64,000 bases of DNA, from NCBI RefSeq assembly GCF_002879865.1, contig NZ_PNXY01000013.1:62001-126000 (forward strand). The letters run 5' to 3'. Both the position numbers and the translations under genes were made by a program. This stretch comes from Paraburkholderia rhynchosiae. GTDB lineage: Bacteria > Pseudomonadota > Gammaproteobacteria > Burkholderiales > Burkholderiaceae. The notes under the pieces are model-generated. The model made no database searches. It worked only from the letters and a program-made list of their open reading frames with translations, and was not told the origin of the DNA. Shown here piece by piece: positions 54,418 to 61,766 of the stretch (the stretch's first letter is position 1; every line of letters begins with the position of its first letter).

Positions 54418-54670
54418 TCAATACCCGCGCCAATTACGACGCTCGCGCCACTCTTGCGGGCGCCGTTCGTCATAGCCGCTGTCTGTATGCGACGGCGACA
54501 GCCGCGGGAGCATACACGACTGGAGGCGGAGACTCGTACACTGGCGCAGCCGGCGCATAGACTCCGACGGGGATACCGATACCAATGCCGACGTCGACAT
54601 GTGCAGATGCGCCCGTCGATGCCGCCAGTATCGAAAGACCGAGTGCTGCGCCACAGATATTGTTATTGAT
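54418..54670 (-). pseudogene. Small secreted Pro/Tyr-rich protein gene with lost start and frameshift
   Basis: After a GGAG ribosome site the frame begins ATC (54668-54670) where ATG is expected, then NNNICGAALGLSILAAS and a signal peptide cleaving near TGASAH, the VDVGIGIGIPVGVYAP repeat and PPPVVYAPAAVAVAY. One extra base near 54485 then shifts the frame. Removing it restores DSGYDERRPQEWRERRNWRGY in part as the C-terminus, typical of this family, ending at 54418. Without repair the frame stops at 54470. Two lesions make it a probable pseudogene, unless ATC initiation or sequencing error is involved. Confidence 0.65.
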
Positions 54671-55018
54671 TTTCCCGACTCCCCGCACGCGTTGCGTGCG
54701 TGTCGGTAAATCATGGCTCGGAGTGTACGAGACGGTGTCCGACACAAGTGAAACGACGGTGCGAGATCGGTAACAGCGGATTACTGGTGGCATCGCGACT
54801 AACGGCGCATCGGCCTGTCCCGGCAACGCATTCGCTACCACTGCGGCGACCCCAACTGTTCGCCTACTGATCGGTATGGCCGCAACGTTGCAGCCATACA
54901 CGCGCTTCTTGCGATGTAATGTCAGGCGCGACAAACTTTCGGGCGCCGATGTGCCATGATGGCAGTACGAAGGACGACGCAAGATGGTCACATGGCCAAT
55001 CGGGCAAAGGAGGCAAAA
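54671..55018. other. Divergent intergenic region
   Basis: About 350 bp between the broken secreted-protein gene and the gene at 55019. It should hold promoters for both. No gene recognised; upstream in-frame ATGs of the right-hand gene (54956, 54992) lie here. Confidence 0.4.
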
Positions 55019-55357
55019 GTGACGGATGACCATAACCTGGCGGGCGACCGGGCCGAGCAAGTACCTGAATCGCTGCAGACACTCGCCGCATACCTGGAAC
55101 GGTCACTTGATGCAGCCACAAGCGTCGTGATGATGCGGCACACGACCGAGGTCTGCACCGTTTATCTGGGTGACCCCGAAGGCTCACGCGAAGATCTGAA
55201 GCAGATTGGCGCAATTTCAGCATCACTCGCAAATGGCGTGCTTGAATCAACGTCTTCGGGCGTGAATCTGATGCAAATCCGCGGTCAAGCCTATCGCTTC
55301 GCACGAAGCTTCACGCAGGTTGACGGCATGGCGGCTGTTGTCTTTTCCACGGAATAG
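55019..55357 (+). CDS. Hypothetical protein, 112 aa, GTG start
   Basis: An excellent AAAGGAGG ribosome site 6 bases before GTG 55019 decides the start over the upstream ATGs. The product is soluble, alpha/beta, and begins TDDHNLAGDRAEQVPESLQT. Its middle (DAATSVVMMRHTTEVCTVYLGD) and the C-terminal QAYRFARSFTQVDGMAAVVF have alternating strands as in roadblock/profilin-like domains, but I do not recognise a family. It converges on the peptide array. Confidence 0.6.
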   Translation: MTDDHNLAGDRAEQVPESLQTLAAYLERSLDAATSVVMMRHTTEVCTVYLGDPEGSREDLKQIGAISASLANGVLESTSSGVNLMQIRGQAYRFARSFTQVDGMAAVVFSTE

Positions 55358-55752
55358 ACCACGGCACTTTGCTGGCAAACTGGATTCGCCACGTTGACGT
55401 TGCGCGTAGCTTCGGAAGCTGTTGGGAAACCGATTTTCGGATCTGAATGCGTGTGAGAAAGAGGCCGCCGGAGGAGTGGCCGGCGACCTTGAGATCCAAA
55501 ACCTCGGCGACAAGTCCGGGCGATTCGGAAGGATAACGAACTAAGCTGACTGGATCCAACCGCTTGGACCCCCCGCTGCGTTCCCCGTTTATGAAACTGT
55601 CAAGGAGATCTTAGGCGAACTTCGGTTGCCAGAAAGAACGCCCGCATCTCAAACTGACCGACAGCGCTGCGGTTGTAGTTCGTGAACGCTCAGCGAGCAC
55701 ACCTCAGAGCGGCGGACTGTACCGTGCCAGTGCGGCGCGCCGATCGTCGAAC
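55358..55752. other. Downstream flank of the peptide array
   Basis: About 395 bp without a supported gene between convergent transcription units. I looked for a further degenerate peptide copy here and found none. Confidence 0.45.
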
Positions 55753-55986
55753 TCACGCCCTGACAAACTGCAGGCCGCCGAAATTCTGGATGGTGGGAAT
55801 GTCGACCTTCGTGTACGTGTCAATCTGGGTGACCGGCGCGACCACGATGCTAGGGCTGGCGAAGCCGCCGCCATAAGCAGCATTGACGTTTCCAAAGTTG
55901 TAGTTGCTGCCGCCGCGCACAGCGGACAGTGCTTTGGCGGAGAGTTCTTCGGCGTGGGCGATGTCTTTGATGGTCAGCGAGGTCAT
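55753..55986 (-). CDS. Double-glycine leader peptide precursor, copy 4 (B type, divergent)
   Basis: A 77-residue precursor. The leader begins MTSLTIKDIAHAEELSAKAL and ends SAVRGG (residues 25-26), but with Ala in place of the usual Glu of the LSxxEL motif. The core starts SNYNFGNVNAAYGGGFAS and is the most divergent copy: IVV, IDTYTKVDIP, and a QFVRA end instead of QFAKA. Farthest from the array promoter. It keeps the ribosome site and full frame, so it appears functional. Confidence 0.8.
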   Translation of the reverse strand: MTSLTIKDIAHAEELSAKALSAVRGGSNYNFGNVNAAYGGGFASPSIVVAPVTQIDTYTKVDIPTIQNFGGLQFVRA

Positions 55987-56107
55987 GGTAAATCTCCTGG
56001 ATCTGTTTCGGGTTAAAAGCACGATTTGTTGCGCAAGCGGAAGGAGAGTGCACTTGTGTGGGATTTGATGTCATCCCCTGTGAGGGCGACTCTCCTTCGC
56101 GTTTAAC

Positions 56108-56341
56108 TCAGGCTTTGGCAAACTGCAGGCCGCCGAAATTCTGGATGGTGGGAATCTCGACCGTCGTGTGCGTGTCCGTCTGCGTGACCGGTGCCACCAC
56201 GACGCCTGGGCTGGCGAAGCCGCCGCCATAAGCAAGGTTGAGGTTTCCGGCGTTGTAGTTGCTGCCGCCGCGTACAGCGGACAATTCCTTGGCGGAGAGT
56301 TCTTCAGTGTGGGCGATGTCTTTGATGGTCAGCGAGGTCAT
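56108..56341 (-). CDS. Double-glycine leader peptide precursor, copy 3 (A type)
   Basis: A 77-residue precursor identical in protein sequence to copy 1. The leader carries LSAKELSAVRGG, an exact fit to the LSxxELxxVxGG processing motif of class II bacteriocin/microcin-type peptides. The core is SNYNAGNLNLAYGGG, then FASPGVVVAPVTQTDTHTT and a VEIPTIQNFGGLQFAKA end. The core has no Cys, Ser/Thr clusters are modest, and Asn/Gly/Tyr are enriched. Confidence 0.85.
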   Translation of the reverse strand: MTSLTIKDIAHTEELSAKELSAVRGGSNYNAGNLNLAYGGGFASPGVVVAPVTQTDTHTTVEIPTIQNFGGLQFAKA

Positions 56342-56462
56342 GGTAAATCTCCTGGATCTGTTTCGGGTTAAAAGCACGATTTGTTGCGCAAGCCGAAGGA
56401 GAGTGCACTTGGGTAGGATTTGATGTCCTCCCCTGTGAGGGCGACTCTTCTTCGCGCTTAAC

Positions 56463-56696
56463 TCAGGCTTTGGCGAACTGCAGGCCGCCGAAATTCTGGA
56501 TGGTGGGAATCTCGACCGTCGTGTGCGTGTCCGTCTGCGTGACCGGTGCCACTACGACGCCCGGGCTGGCGAAGCCGCCGCCATAAGCAGCATTGACGTT
56601 TCCAAAGTTGTAGTTGCTGCCGCCGCGTACAGCGGACAGTGTTTTGGCGGAGAGTTCTTCGGTGTGGGCGATGTCTTTGATGGTCAGCGAGGTCAT
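56463..56696 (-). CDS. Double-glycine leader peptide precursor, copy 2 (B type)
   Basis: A 77-residue precursor with leader LSAKTLSAVRGG (Thr for Glu) and B-type core start SNYNFGNVNAAYGGG. The rest of the core (from FASPGVVVAP to QFAKA) is identical to copies 1 and 3, so only the region around the cleavage site and the first about 12 core residues differ. Ribosome site AGGAG lies 7 bases before the ATG. Confidence 0.85.
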   Translation of the reverse strand: MTSLTIKDIAHTEELSAKTLSAVRGGSNYNFGNVNAAYGGGFASPGVVVAPVTQTDTHTTVEIPTIQNFGGLQFAKA

Positions 56697-56817
56697 GGTA
56701 AATCTCCTGGATCTGTTTCGGGTTAAAAGCACGATTTGTTGCGCAAGCCGAAGAAGAGTGCACTTGGGTAGGATTTGACGTCATCCCCTGTGAGGGCGAC
56801 TCTCCTTCGCGCTTAAC

Positions 56818-57051
56818 TCAGGCTTTGGCGAACTGCAGGCCGCCGAAATTCTGGATGGTGGGAATCTCGACCGTCGTGTGCGTGTCCGTCTGCGTGACCG
56901 GTGCCACCACGACGCCTGGGCTGGCGAAGCCGCCGCCATAAGCAAGGTTGAGGTTTCCGGCGTTGTAGTTGCTGCCGCCGCGTACAGCGGACAATTCCTT
57001 GGCGGAGAGTTCTTCGGTGTGGGCGATGTCTTTGATGGTCAGCGAGGTCAT
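56818..57051 (-). CDS. Double-glycine leader peptide precursor, copy 1 (A type)
   Basis: First gene of the array, 77 aa: leader of 26 residues with LSAKELSAVRGG, core of 51 residues beginning SNYNAGNLNLAYGGG. ATG 57051 has AGGAG 7 bases upstream. An open frame continues further upstream but without conservation between copies, so this ATG is the start. A sigma-54 promoter match lies 70 bp upstream. Leaders of this kind are cut by C39-peptidase ABC exporters; none is in the window. The peptide's role (antimicrobial, signal or other) is unknown. Confidence 0.87.
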   Translation of the reverse strand: MTSLTIKDIAHTEELSAKELSAVRGGSNYNAGNLNLAYGGGFASPGVVVAPVTQTDTHTTVEIPTIQNFGGLQFAKA

Positions 57052-57120
57052 GGTAAATCTCCTGTGAGTTGCCTTGGGTTTGGAAGGAAGAGCACTATTT
57101 GTCGCGCTCACAGGGTTAAT

Positions 57121-57137
57121 TGCACAGGCTGTGCCAA
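57121..57137 (-). promoter_or_regulatory. Sigma-54 (-24/-12) promoter candidate for the peptide array
   Basis: On the minus strand TTGGCAC-AGCCT-GTGCA matches the RpoN consensus TTGGCAC-N5-TTGCA with a single change and exact GG-to-GC spacing. Transcription would begin near 57110, giving a leader of about 59 nt before the first peptide gene. AT-rich DNA (57165-57200) lies just upstream. Activator sites were not identified. Confidence 0.7.
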
Positions 57138-57766
57138 CTCGACCGTGCTCGAAGAAAATACTCACTAACCGTTTGAAAATAAAAGAAAAAATAAGCGGCT
57201 CGCCGATATTTTTACGAGTCTATCGAGGGTGGACGCGCAAGGCATGTCGTGCTCTGGCAAACACGTCCATTGGCGACTGTTCGCTGTGATCGAACAGCCC
57301 GACTTCGCGCCTTCAATTCATGGCCCTCACGTCCAGGCTGCTCAGGAAATGACCGCTCGCTTCGTCAACAGGCACCCTTGGCAGAGCTTTCAACGCGACC
57401 GTGGACCGGAATGAGGCGTTGTCCCATCTCTGAGACGAAGTCTCTCTATCACGGCCATCACTTTCCGGCAGACCTCTTCAGTTGCGCCGTTTGCTAACGC
57501 CGCAATGCAACTTGCAAGTTAGGCCTGCTAGAAATAAGAAAGGAAAGGCGGGGGCATTGCGCACGTCGACCGAGTCGACCAACCAACTCACCGGTACGCT
57601 TCATTCGTTGACAAACAACCTCGGTTGGCTGCGGCCCGCCGCCAGCGAGAGCCGGAAGACTCGCTCTTCGCGCAGCGACCTGGAGAGCCATAATTCGGCG
57701 GGAATTGTATTTGAGCCCTGAACGAACCATACTGACTCTGTCCAATATTGTTCCTGGCGAACTGCG
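57138..57766. other. Divergent region between peptide array and nitrile hydratase genes
   Basis: About 630 bp without a supported gene. The AT-rich part at 57165-57200 belongs to the array promoter region. The right end should contain the nitrile hydratase promoter, for which I see no clear consensus. Some activator sites for the sigma-54 promoter may be here. Confidence 0.45.
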
Positions 57767-58432
57767 ATGAACGGAAGCGACTCTGGAGACAACCATCGCG
57801 AGCATGCACACGACGACGCTCACGGCCACGGCAATGCGTTGTCAGAGATGGATCTGCGCGTCCGTGCTATGGAGTCCCTGCTGGTAGAGAAGGGTTATAT
57901 CGATCCGCACGCCCTGGATCTGCTGATTGAGACTTATGAGCATAAAGTCGGGCCTCGCAACGGCGCCCGCGTAATCGCGAAGGCATGGTGCGACGCGACA
58001 TACAGGCAATGGCTGCTCGACGACGCTACCGCTGCGATCGCATCACTGGGCTACGCCGGCAGGCAGGGCGAGCACATGGTCGTGCTGGAGAACACTCCCG
58101 CAGTACACAACATGGTGGTCTGCACATTGTGCTCGTGTTATCCGTGGCCCGTGCTCGGGCTGCCGCCGGTGTGGTACAAGTCGGCGCCGTATCGTTCGCG
58201 CGCTGTCATGGATCCGCGTGGCGTACTGAGGGAGTTCGGTTTTGAATTGCCTGCGGATGTCGAGTTTCGCGTGTGGGACTCCACGGCGGAACTTCGCTAT
58301 CTGGTTTTGCCAATGCAGCCGCCCGGAACGGATGGCTTTTCCGAAGAGGCAATGGCTGAGCTGGTAACACGTGATTCGATGATCGGCACCGGGTTGCCGA
58401 AGACACCCGAATCGAAACCGGAGGCCGTATGA
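57767..58432 (+). CDS. nthA: Nitrile hydratase alpha subunit (cobalt type)
   Basis: A 221-residue alpha subunit. The metal-binding motif [11 protein letters not shown] (Cys119, Cys122, Cys124) is the cobalt type (Thr in the second position; Ser marks iron types). The flanking [20 protein letters not shown] helix and [22 protein letters not shown] are conserved. The complex hydrates nitriles to amides in the cytoplasm, with two Cys oxidised to sulfenate/sulfinate. The N-terminal His/Asp-rich tail ([14 protein letters not shown]) is unusual and could help metal loading. It overlaps the beta gene by 4 bp (ATGA). Thiocyanate hydrolase gamma is a homologous alternative. Confidence 0.92.
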   Translation: MNGSDSGDNHREHAHDDAHGHGNALSEMDLRVRAMESLLVEKGYIDPHALDLLIETYEHKVGPRNGARVIAKAWCDATYRQWLLDDATAAIASLGYAGRQGEHMVVLENTPAVHNMVVCTLCSCYPWPVLGLPPVWYKSAPYRSRAVMDPRGVLREFGFELPADVEFRVWDSTAELRYLVLPMQPPGTDGFSEEAMAELVTRDSMIGTGLPKTPESKPEAV

Positions 58433-59100
58433 ACGGCGCGCAAGACCTTGGCGGCATGCAGACCTTCGGCCCAATCTGCCTCGATGACGGTGCTTCGCTT
58501 TTTCACGCCAACTGGGAGCGCAGGGTACTAGCGATAACATTGGCCATGGGCGCAGTCGGCAAATGGAACATCGACATGTCTCGTGCTGCCAGGGAGAGCT
58601 TGCCGCCGGCGCAGTACCTCTCCAGCAGCTACTACGAAATCTGGTTCGAGGGGCACAGGAAGCTCTTGCAGAGCACAGGCCTCGCAACGGACGACGAAAT
58701 CGAGGCTGGCGAGTCGAGGAATGCAGCAGCGCCTGTCCCTCGCGTATTGATGGCAAATGACGTGGCTGCTGCGCTGCTCCGGGGTAGCCCTGTCAATCGC
58801 CCCGTTGCTGCCCGAGCACGGTTTGGCATCGGCGACGCGGTAAGGACCCGTCAAATGAATCCGCCCTCGCATACCCGGTTGCCACGCTATTGCCGCGGCC
58901 GGCAAGGGCGCATTGTCGCTGTACATGGTGTGCACGTCTATCCGGACGCCAACGCGATCGGGCTTGGCGAGCAACCGCAATGGCTTTATACAGTACGCTT
59001 TGACGCCGCCGAACTGTGGGGGAAGGAGACCACCGCGGCGTCCGTGTGCGTAGACTGCTGGGAACCCTACCTCGACGAACCGCCCGCCCGAAATGACTGA
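58429..59100 (+). CDS. nthB: Nitrile hydratase beta subunit
   Basis: A 223-residue beta subunit: N-terminal [16 protein letters not shown] opening, the [25 protein letters not shown] helices and the SH3-like C-domain ([30 protein letters not shown] in part, then [12 protein letters not shown]). It starts inside the alpha stop codon and its own end overlaps the accessory gene by 8 bp, so the three are translated as a coupled unit. Confidence 0.92.
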   Translation: MNGAQDLGGMQTFGPICLDDGASLFHANWERRVLAITLAMGAVGKWNIDMSRAARESLPPAQYLSSSYYEIWFEGHRKLLQSTGLATDDEIEAGESRNAAAPVPRVLMANDVAAALLRGSPVNRPVAARARFGIGDAVRTRQMNPPSHTRLPRYCRGRQGRIVAVHGVHVYPDANAIGLGEQPQWLYTVRFDAAELWGKETTAASVCVDCWEPYLDEPPARND

Positions 59101-59461
59101 CGCCTCGCGGAGCCTGTCCGAACTGCACGCCACTTTGGCCGCATTGCCTTGCGACGATTCAGGGCCCGTTTTCAATGCCCCGTGGGAGGCGCAGGCGTTT
59201 GCCATGACATTGGCTTTGCACGAGCGAGGCGTGTTCACGTGGGCGGAATGGGCAATAACCCTGAACGAGGCCATCTGCGCCGCTCAGGCCTCAGGCGACA
59301 GAGACCGTGGCGACACTTACTACAGTCATTGGCTGAGCGCGCTGGAGAACATTACTTCAGCGAAGGGACTCGTGACGCCCGACTTGCTCCTGCAACGGCG
59401 GTGCGCGTGGGAGGCCGCTGCACTCAAAACGCCGCATGGACAACCAATAGAACTCGGCTAA
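59093..59461 (+). CDS. Nitrile hydratase accessory protein (P14K-like)
   Basis: A 122-residue protein resembling the N-terminal domain of the beta subunit: VFNAPWEAQAFAMTLALHERGVFTWAEWA and TYYSHWLSALENI. Such small accessory proteins (P14K/NhlE, activator) carry cobalt and exchange alpha subunits during maturation. A short charged/hydrophobic end, LLLQRRCAWEAAALKTPHG, includes one Cys. Its 8-bp overlap with the beta gene completes an alpha-beta-activator operon. Confidence 0.88.
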   Translation: MTDASRSLSELHATLAALPCDDSGPVFNAPWEAQAFAMTLALHERGVFTWAEWAITLNEAICAAQASGDRDRGDTYYSHWLSALENITSAKGLVTPDLLLQRRCAWEAAALKTPHGQPIELG

Positions 59462-59620
59462 CTGTTTCCCGCCACGGGCCCACGATCCAATTGCCTGTGA
59501 CCGGACCGGATCTGGGCCGCGACGCCCGAAAAGAGTGCGCGCTGATGCATCTCAGTGCAGGCCATCACTGCCCAAATGCACGAAAGTCGTTTGACACGCG
59601 CGGAAAGCGCAATTTCCTGG

Positions 59621-59637
59621 TTGGCACGCTTCCCGCT
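59621..59637 (+). promoter_or_regulatory. Sigma-54-like promoter before the guanidine riboswitch
   Basis: TTGGCAC-GCTTC-CCGCT has a perfect -24 element and a GC at the exact -12 spacing, though TT before it is replaced by CC. Transcription would begin near 59649, about 40 nt before the riboswitch. Nitrogen-scavenging operons are often RpoN/NtrC dependent. TGCA-rich sequence at about 59543-59583 may hold activator sites. Confidence 0.5.
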
Positions 59638-59689
59638 TAACAGAGTGGGCAAGGGGCCGGCGCATCATCCGGTTCATCAAACAATCTGG

Positions 59690-59795
59690 AAATGGACGGC
59701 TAGGGTTCCGGCCTGCTTCTCGCAGGCGCTGGTCCGAGAGCTGTCGACCTCAGGCGAGGTTACACGGCGGGATAAAAGCCCGGGAGAGAACGCGA
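59690..59795 (+). ncRNA. Guanidine-I riboswitch (ykkC motif)
   Basis: The conserved blocks of the guanidine-I (ykkC-yxkD) riboswitch occur in order: GGCTAGGGTTCCG (59698-59710), CTGGTCCGAGAG (59729-59740), then ACACGGCGGGATAAAAGCCC followed by GGGAGA (59762-59787). Helix partners are visible: CGGCCTGC/GCAGGC for the P1a arm and GACCTCAGGCGAGGTT for the variable P2-like arm. It precedes an ABC importer and DUF1989 genes, as expected for the class that turns on guanidine transport and degradation. Edges are approximate. Confidence 0.93.
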
Positions 59796-59846
59796 TGTTT
59801 GCGCTGCTCCCTGCCGTCGCTAACCGTCCCCTTCGAGGTCAACCTC

Positions 59847-60917
59847 ATGCGCAAGCTCGTTCGCTGTCTTTGCATTGCCGCCATCTCCCTCGCCACACTC
59901 GCCTCCAGTGCCGCGTTCGCCGCAGGTCGCAACGACTTCAAGGTTTGCTGGACCATCTACGCGGGCTGGATGCCGTGGGGACAGGCGAAAACTCAAGGCA
60001 TCGTCTCCAAGTGGGCCAGGAAGTACGGCATCAACATCGATGTCGTGCAGTTGAACGACTACGTTGAATCCATCAATCAGTACACGGCCGGCAAGTTCGA
60101 TGGCTGTGCAATGACCAATATGGACGCGCTCACCATTCCGGCCTCGGGCGGTGTCGATTCGACGGCGCTGATTGTCAGCGACTACTCGAACGGGAACGAC
60201 GGCGTGCTCATAAAGGGCAAGGGCAAACAGATCTCGGACCTGAAGGGCCAGCAAGTCAATCTCGTGCAGTTCTCCGTGTCTCATTACCTGCTGGCACGCG
60301 CATTGGAAAGCGCGCATATGAGCGAGCGCGACCTCAAGGTCGTGAACACGTCAGACGCTGACATTTCAGGCGCCTTTGCGACGCCTACCGTCCACAACGC
60401 CGTCACGTGGAATCCGATGCTCGCTGACATGAAAGCGCAGCCGAACGTCACCGAAGTCTTCGATTCGAGCAAGATTCCAGGCGAAATCATGGACATGATG
60501 GTCGTCAACACGAAGACGCTGCAGGCCAATCCGGCGCTCGGCAAAGCGCTGACGGGTGCCTGGTTCGAAATGGTCGCGTTGATGCACAGCAACTCTGCAG
60601 AAAGCACGTCTGCTTTGACTGCGATGGCGAAGGCCTCAGGCACCGACCTCGCAAACTTCAGAGGTCAGCTTTCGACAACCGCGCTCTTCTACACGCCAAA
60701 GGCGGCACTTGATTTCGTCACGAGCCCCGACATGCCGAAGATCATGACGCGCGTCGCAAAGTTCTCTTTCGACCATGGCCTGCTCGGGCAGGATGCCCAT
60801 AGCGCGGACGCTGTGGGCATGGCATTCGACAAGAACGTCGTGGTTGGCAACAAGAACAACGTCAAACTCCGCTTTGACCCGACCTACGTCGAGATGGCTG
60901 CCGCGGGCAAGCTCTGA
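59847..60917 (+). CDS. ABC transporter substrate-binding protein, urea-carboxylase-region type
   Basis: A 356-residue periplasmic protein with signal peptide (LVRCLCIAAISLATLASSAAFA), started at 59847 after GAGGT. The mature part begins DFKVCWTIYAGWMPWG and continues with the NMT1/SsuA-like binding fold (QYTAGKFDGCAMTNMDAL, ISDLKGQQVNLVQFSVSHYLL). This is the subtype found beside urea/guanidine carboxylase genes and often misannotated as taurine or nitrate binding. With the riboswitch upstream, guanidine or a related guanidino compound is the likely ligand. Confidence 0.88.
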   Translation: MRKLVRCLCIAAISLATLASSAAFAAGRNDFKVCWTIYAGWMPWGQAKTQGIVSKWARKYGINIDVVQLNDYVESINQYTAGKFDGCAMTNMDALTIPASGGVDSTALIVSDYSNGNDGVLIKGKGKQISDLKGQQVNLVQFSVSHYLLARALESAHMSERDLKVVNTSDADISGAFATPTVHNAVTWNPMLADMKAQPNVTEVFDSSKIPGEIMDMMVVNTKTLQANPALGKALTGAWFEMVALMHSNSAESTSALTAMAKASGTDLANFRGQLSTTALFYTPKAALDFVTSPDMPKIMTRVAKFSFDHGLLGQDAHSADAVGMAFDKNVVVGNKNNVKLRFDPTYVEMAAAGKL

Positions 60918-60950
60918 CACGCATATCCCCGGCTTAAAGAGGCGGTCACC

Positions 60951-61766
60951 ATGAGACTCATCAATCGACATCCGAGCCGGATCGGCGGCCTGATGCTACT
61001 TCTGCTGCCGTTCGTCGTGCTGTTGGCAGTCTATTTCACGGGGTCCGCCGAGCGTCTGAAGCTCAACTCCGATGACAAGTTGCTGCCCGGCGCGACGCAG
61101 ATGAGTGATGCCGTGAAGGCGGCCGCATTCACTGAGGACAAGCGTACTGGCGAGTACCTGTTGTGGGCCGACACGCTGTCGAGCTTAAGACGACTCGGGA
61201 TCGGACTTCTCGTGAGCGCGGTGATTGCTCTTGTGGTGGCGGTAGCGACGGGCTCGTTTCCGGTGGTCAGTGCAACGCTGTCGCCGTTCGTCACCGTGAT
61301 CTCAATGGTGCCGCCGCTGGCGGTGCTGCCGATTCTTTTCATCGTGTTTGGACTCGATGAGTTGTCGAAGGTGGTTCTTATCGTCATCGGCATTACGCCA
61401 ATGATCATTCGGGACTTGCATGCTCGCGCGAGAGAAATTCCCACGGAGCTGTGGGTCAAGGCTCAGACGCTGGGAGCCAACAGTTGGACTTTGATCTTGC
61501 GGCTGGTGCTGCCACAACTGTTGCCGCGATTGCTTGCAGCGATGCGTCTTTCGCTCGGGTCTGCATGGCTCTTTCTCATCGCAGCCGAGGCGATCGCTTC
61601 AACGGATGGTTTGGGCTACCGAATTTTTCTCGTGCGCCGCTATCTGTCGATGGACCTGATTCTGCCGTACGTCGCGTGGATTACGCTGCTCGCCTGGCTT
61701 ACGGATGAACTGCTTCACCGGATCACGCAGTGGTCCTTCCCGTGGTATGGCGGAGGCGCGCGATGA
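60951..61766 (+). CDS. ABC transporter permease, guanidine/urea-carboxylase region
   Basis: A 271-residue inner-membrane permease of the SsuC/TauC group with about six membrane segments (GGLMLLLLPFVVLLAVYFTG first). The cytoplasmic EAA-type loop is ELWVKAQTLGANSWTLILRLVLP. It carries an insertion after TM1 (SDAVKAAAFTEDKRTGEYLL), usual for this subtype. The ATPase gene starts within its stop codon (ATGA, 61763). Confidence 0.88.
   Translation: MRLINRHPSRIGGLMLLLLPFVVLLAVYFTGSAERLKLNSDDKLLPGATQMSDAVKAAAFTEDKRTGEYLLWADTLSSLRRLGIGLLVSAVIALVVAVATGSFPVVSATLSPFVTVISMVPPLAVLPILFIVFGLDELSKVVLIVIGITPMIIRDLHARAREIPTELWVKAQTLGANSWTLILRLVLPQLLPRLLAAMRLSLGSAWLFLIAAEAIASTDGLGYRIFLVRRYLSMDLILPYVAWITLLAWLTDELLHRITQWSFPWYGGGAR

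Larger units (their letters stand above)
55753..57051 (-). repeat. Tandem array of four 355-bp units, each with a peptide gene
   Basis: Four homologous units in direct tandem with an exact 355-bp period (gene ends at 55753, 56108, 56463 and 56818). Each unit is a 234-bp gene plus a 121-bp spacer. The spacers share an AGGAG ribosome site and a stem-loop with arms like GAAGGAGAGT/ACTCTCCTTC (for example 56040-56049 and 56089-56098). The spacers also share GCGCAA and AGCACGATTTGTTG words. Copies 1 and 3 (in transcription order) are alike, as are 2 and 4, so a two-unit block was probably duplicated. Gene conversion would also fit. Confidence 0.9.

Noticed and set aside
55753-57051. Reading the peptide leaders as nitrile-hydratase-like leader peptides (NHLP RiPPs), given the nearby nitrile hydratase
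   Set aside because: NHLP leaders are about 70-80 residues and resemble the alpha subunit. These leaders have 26 residues with no such similarity; only the double-glycine ending is shared.
55682-57168. Plus-strand frames across the peptide array (repeated RLRDRCHHDAWAGEAAA-type sequences)
   Set aside because: They repeat only because the DNA repeats. The minus-strand frames have ribosome sites, a recognised leader motif and conserved starts.
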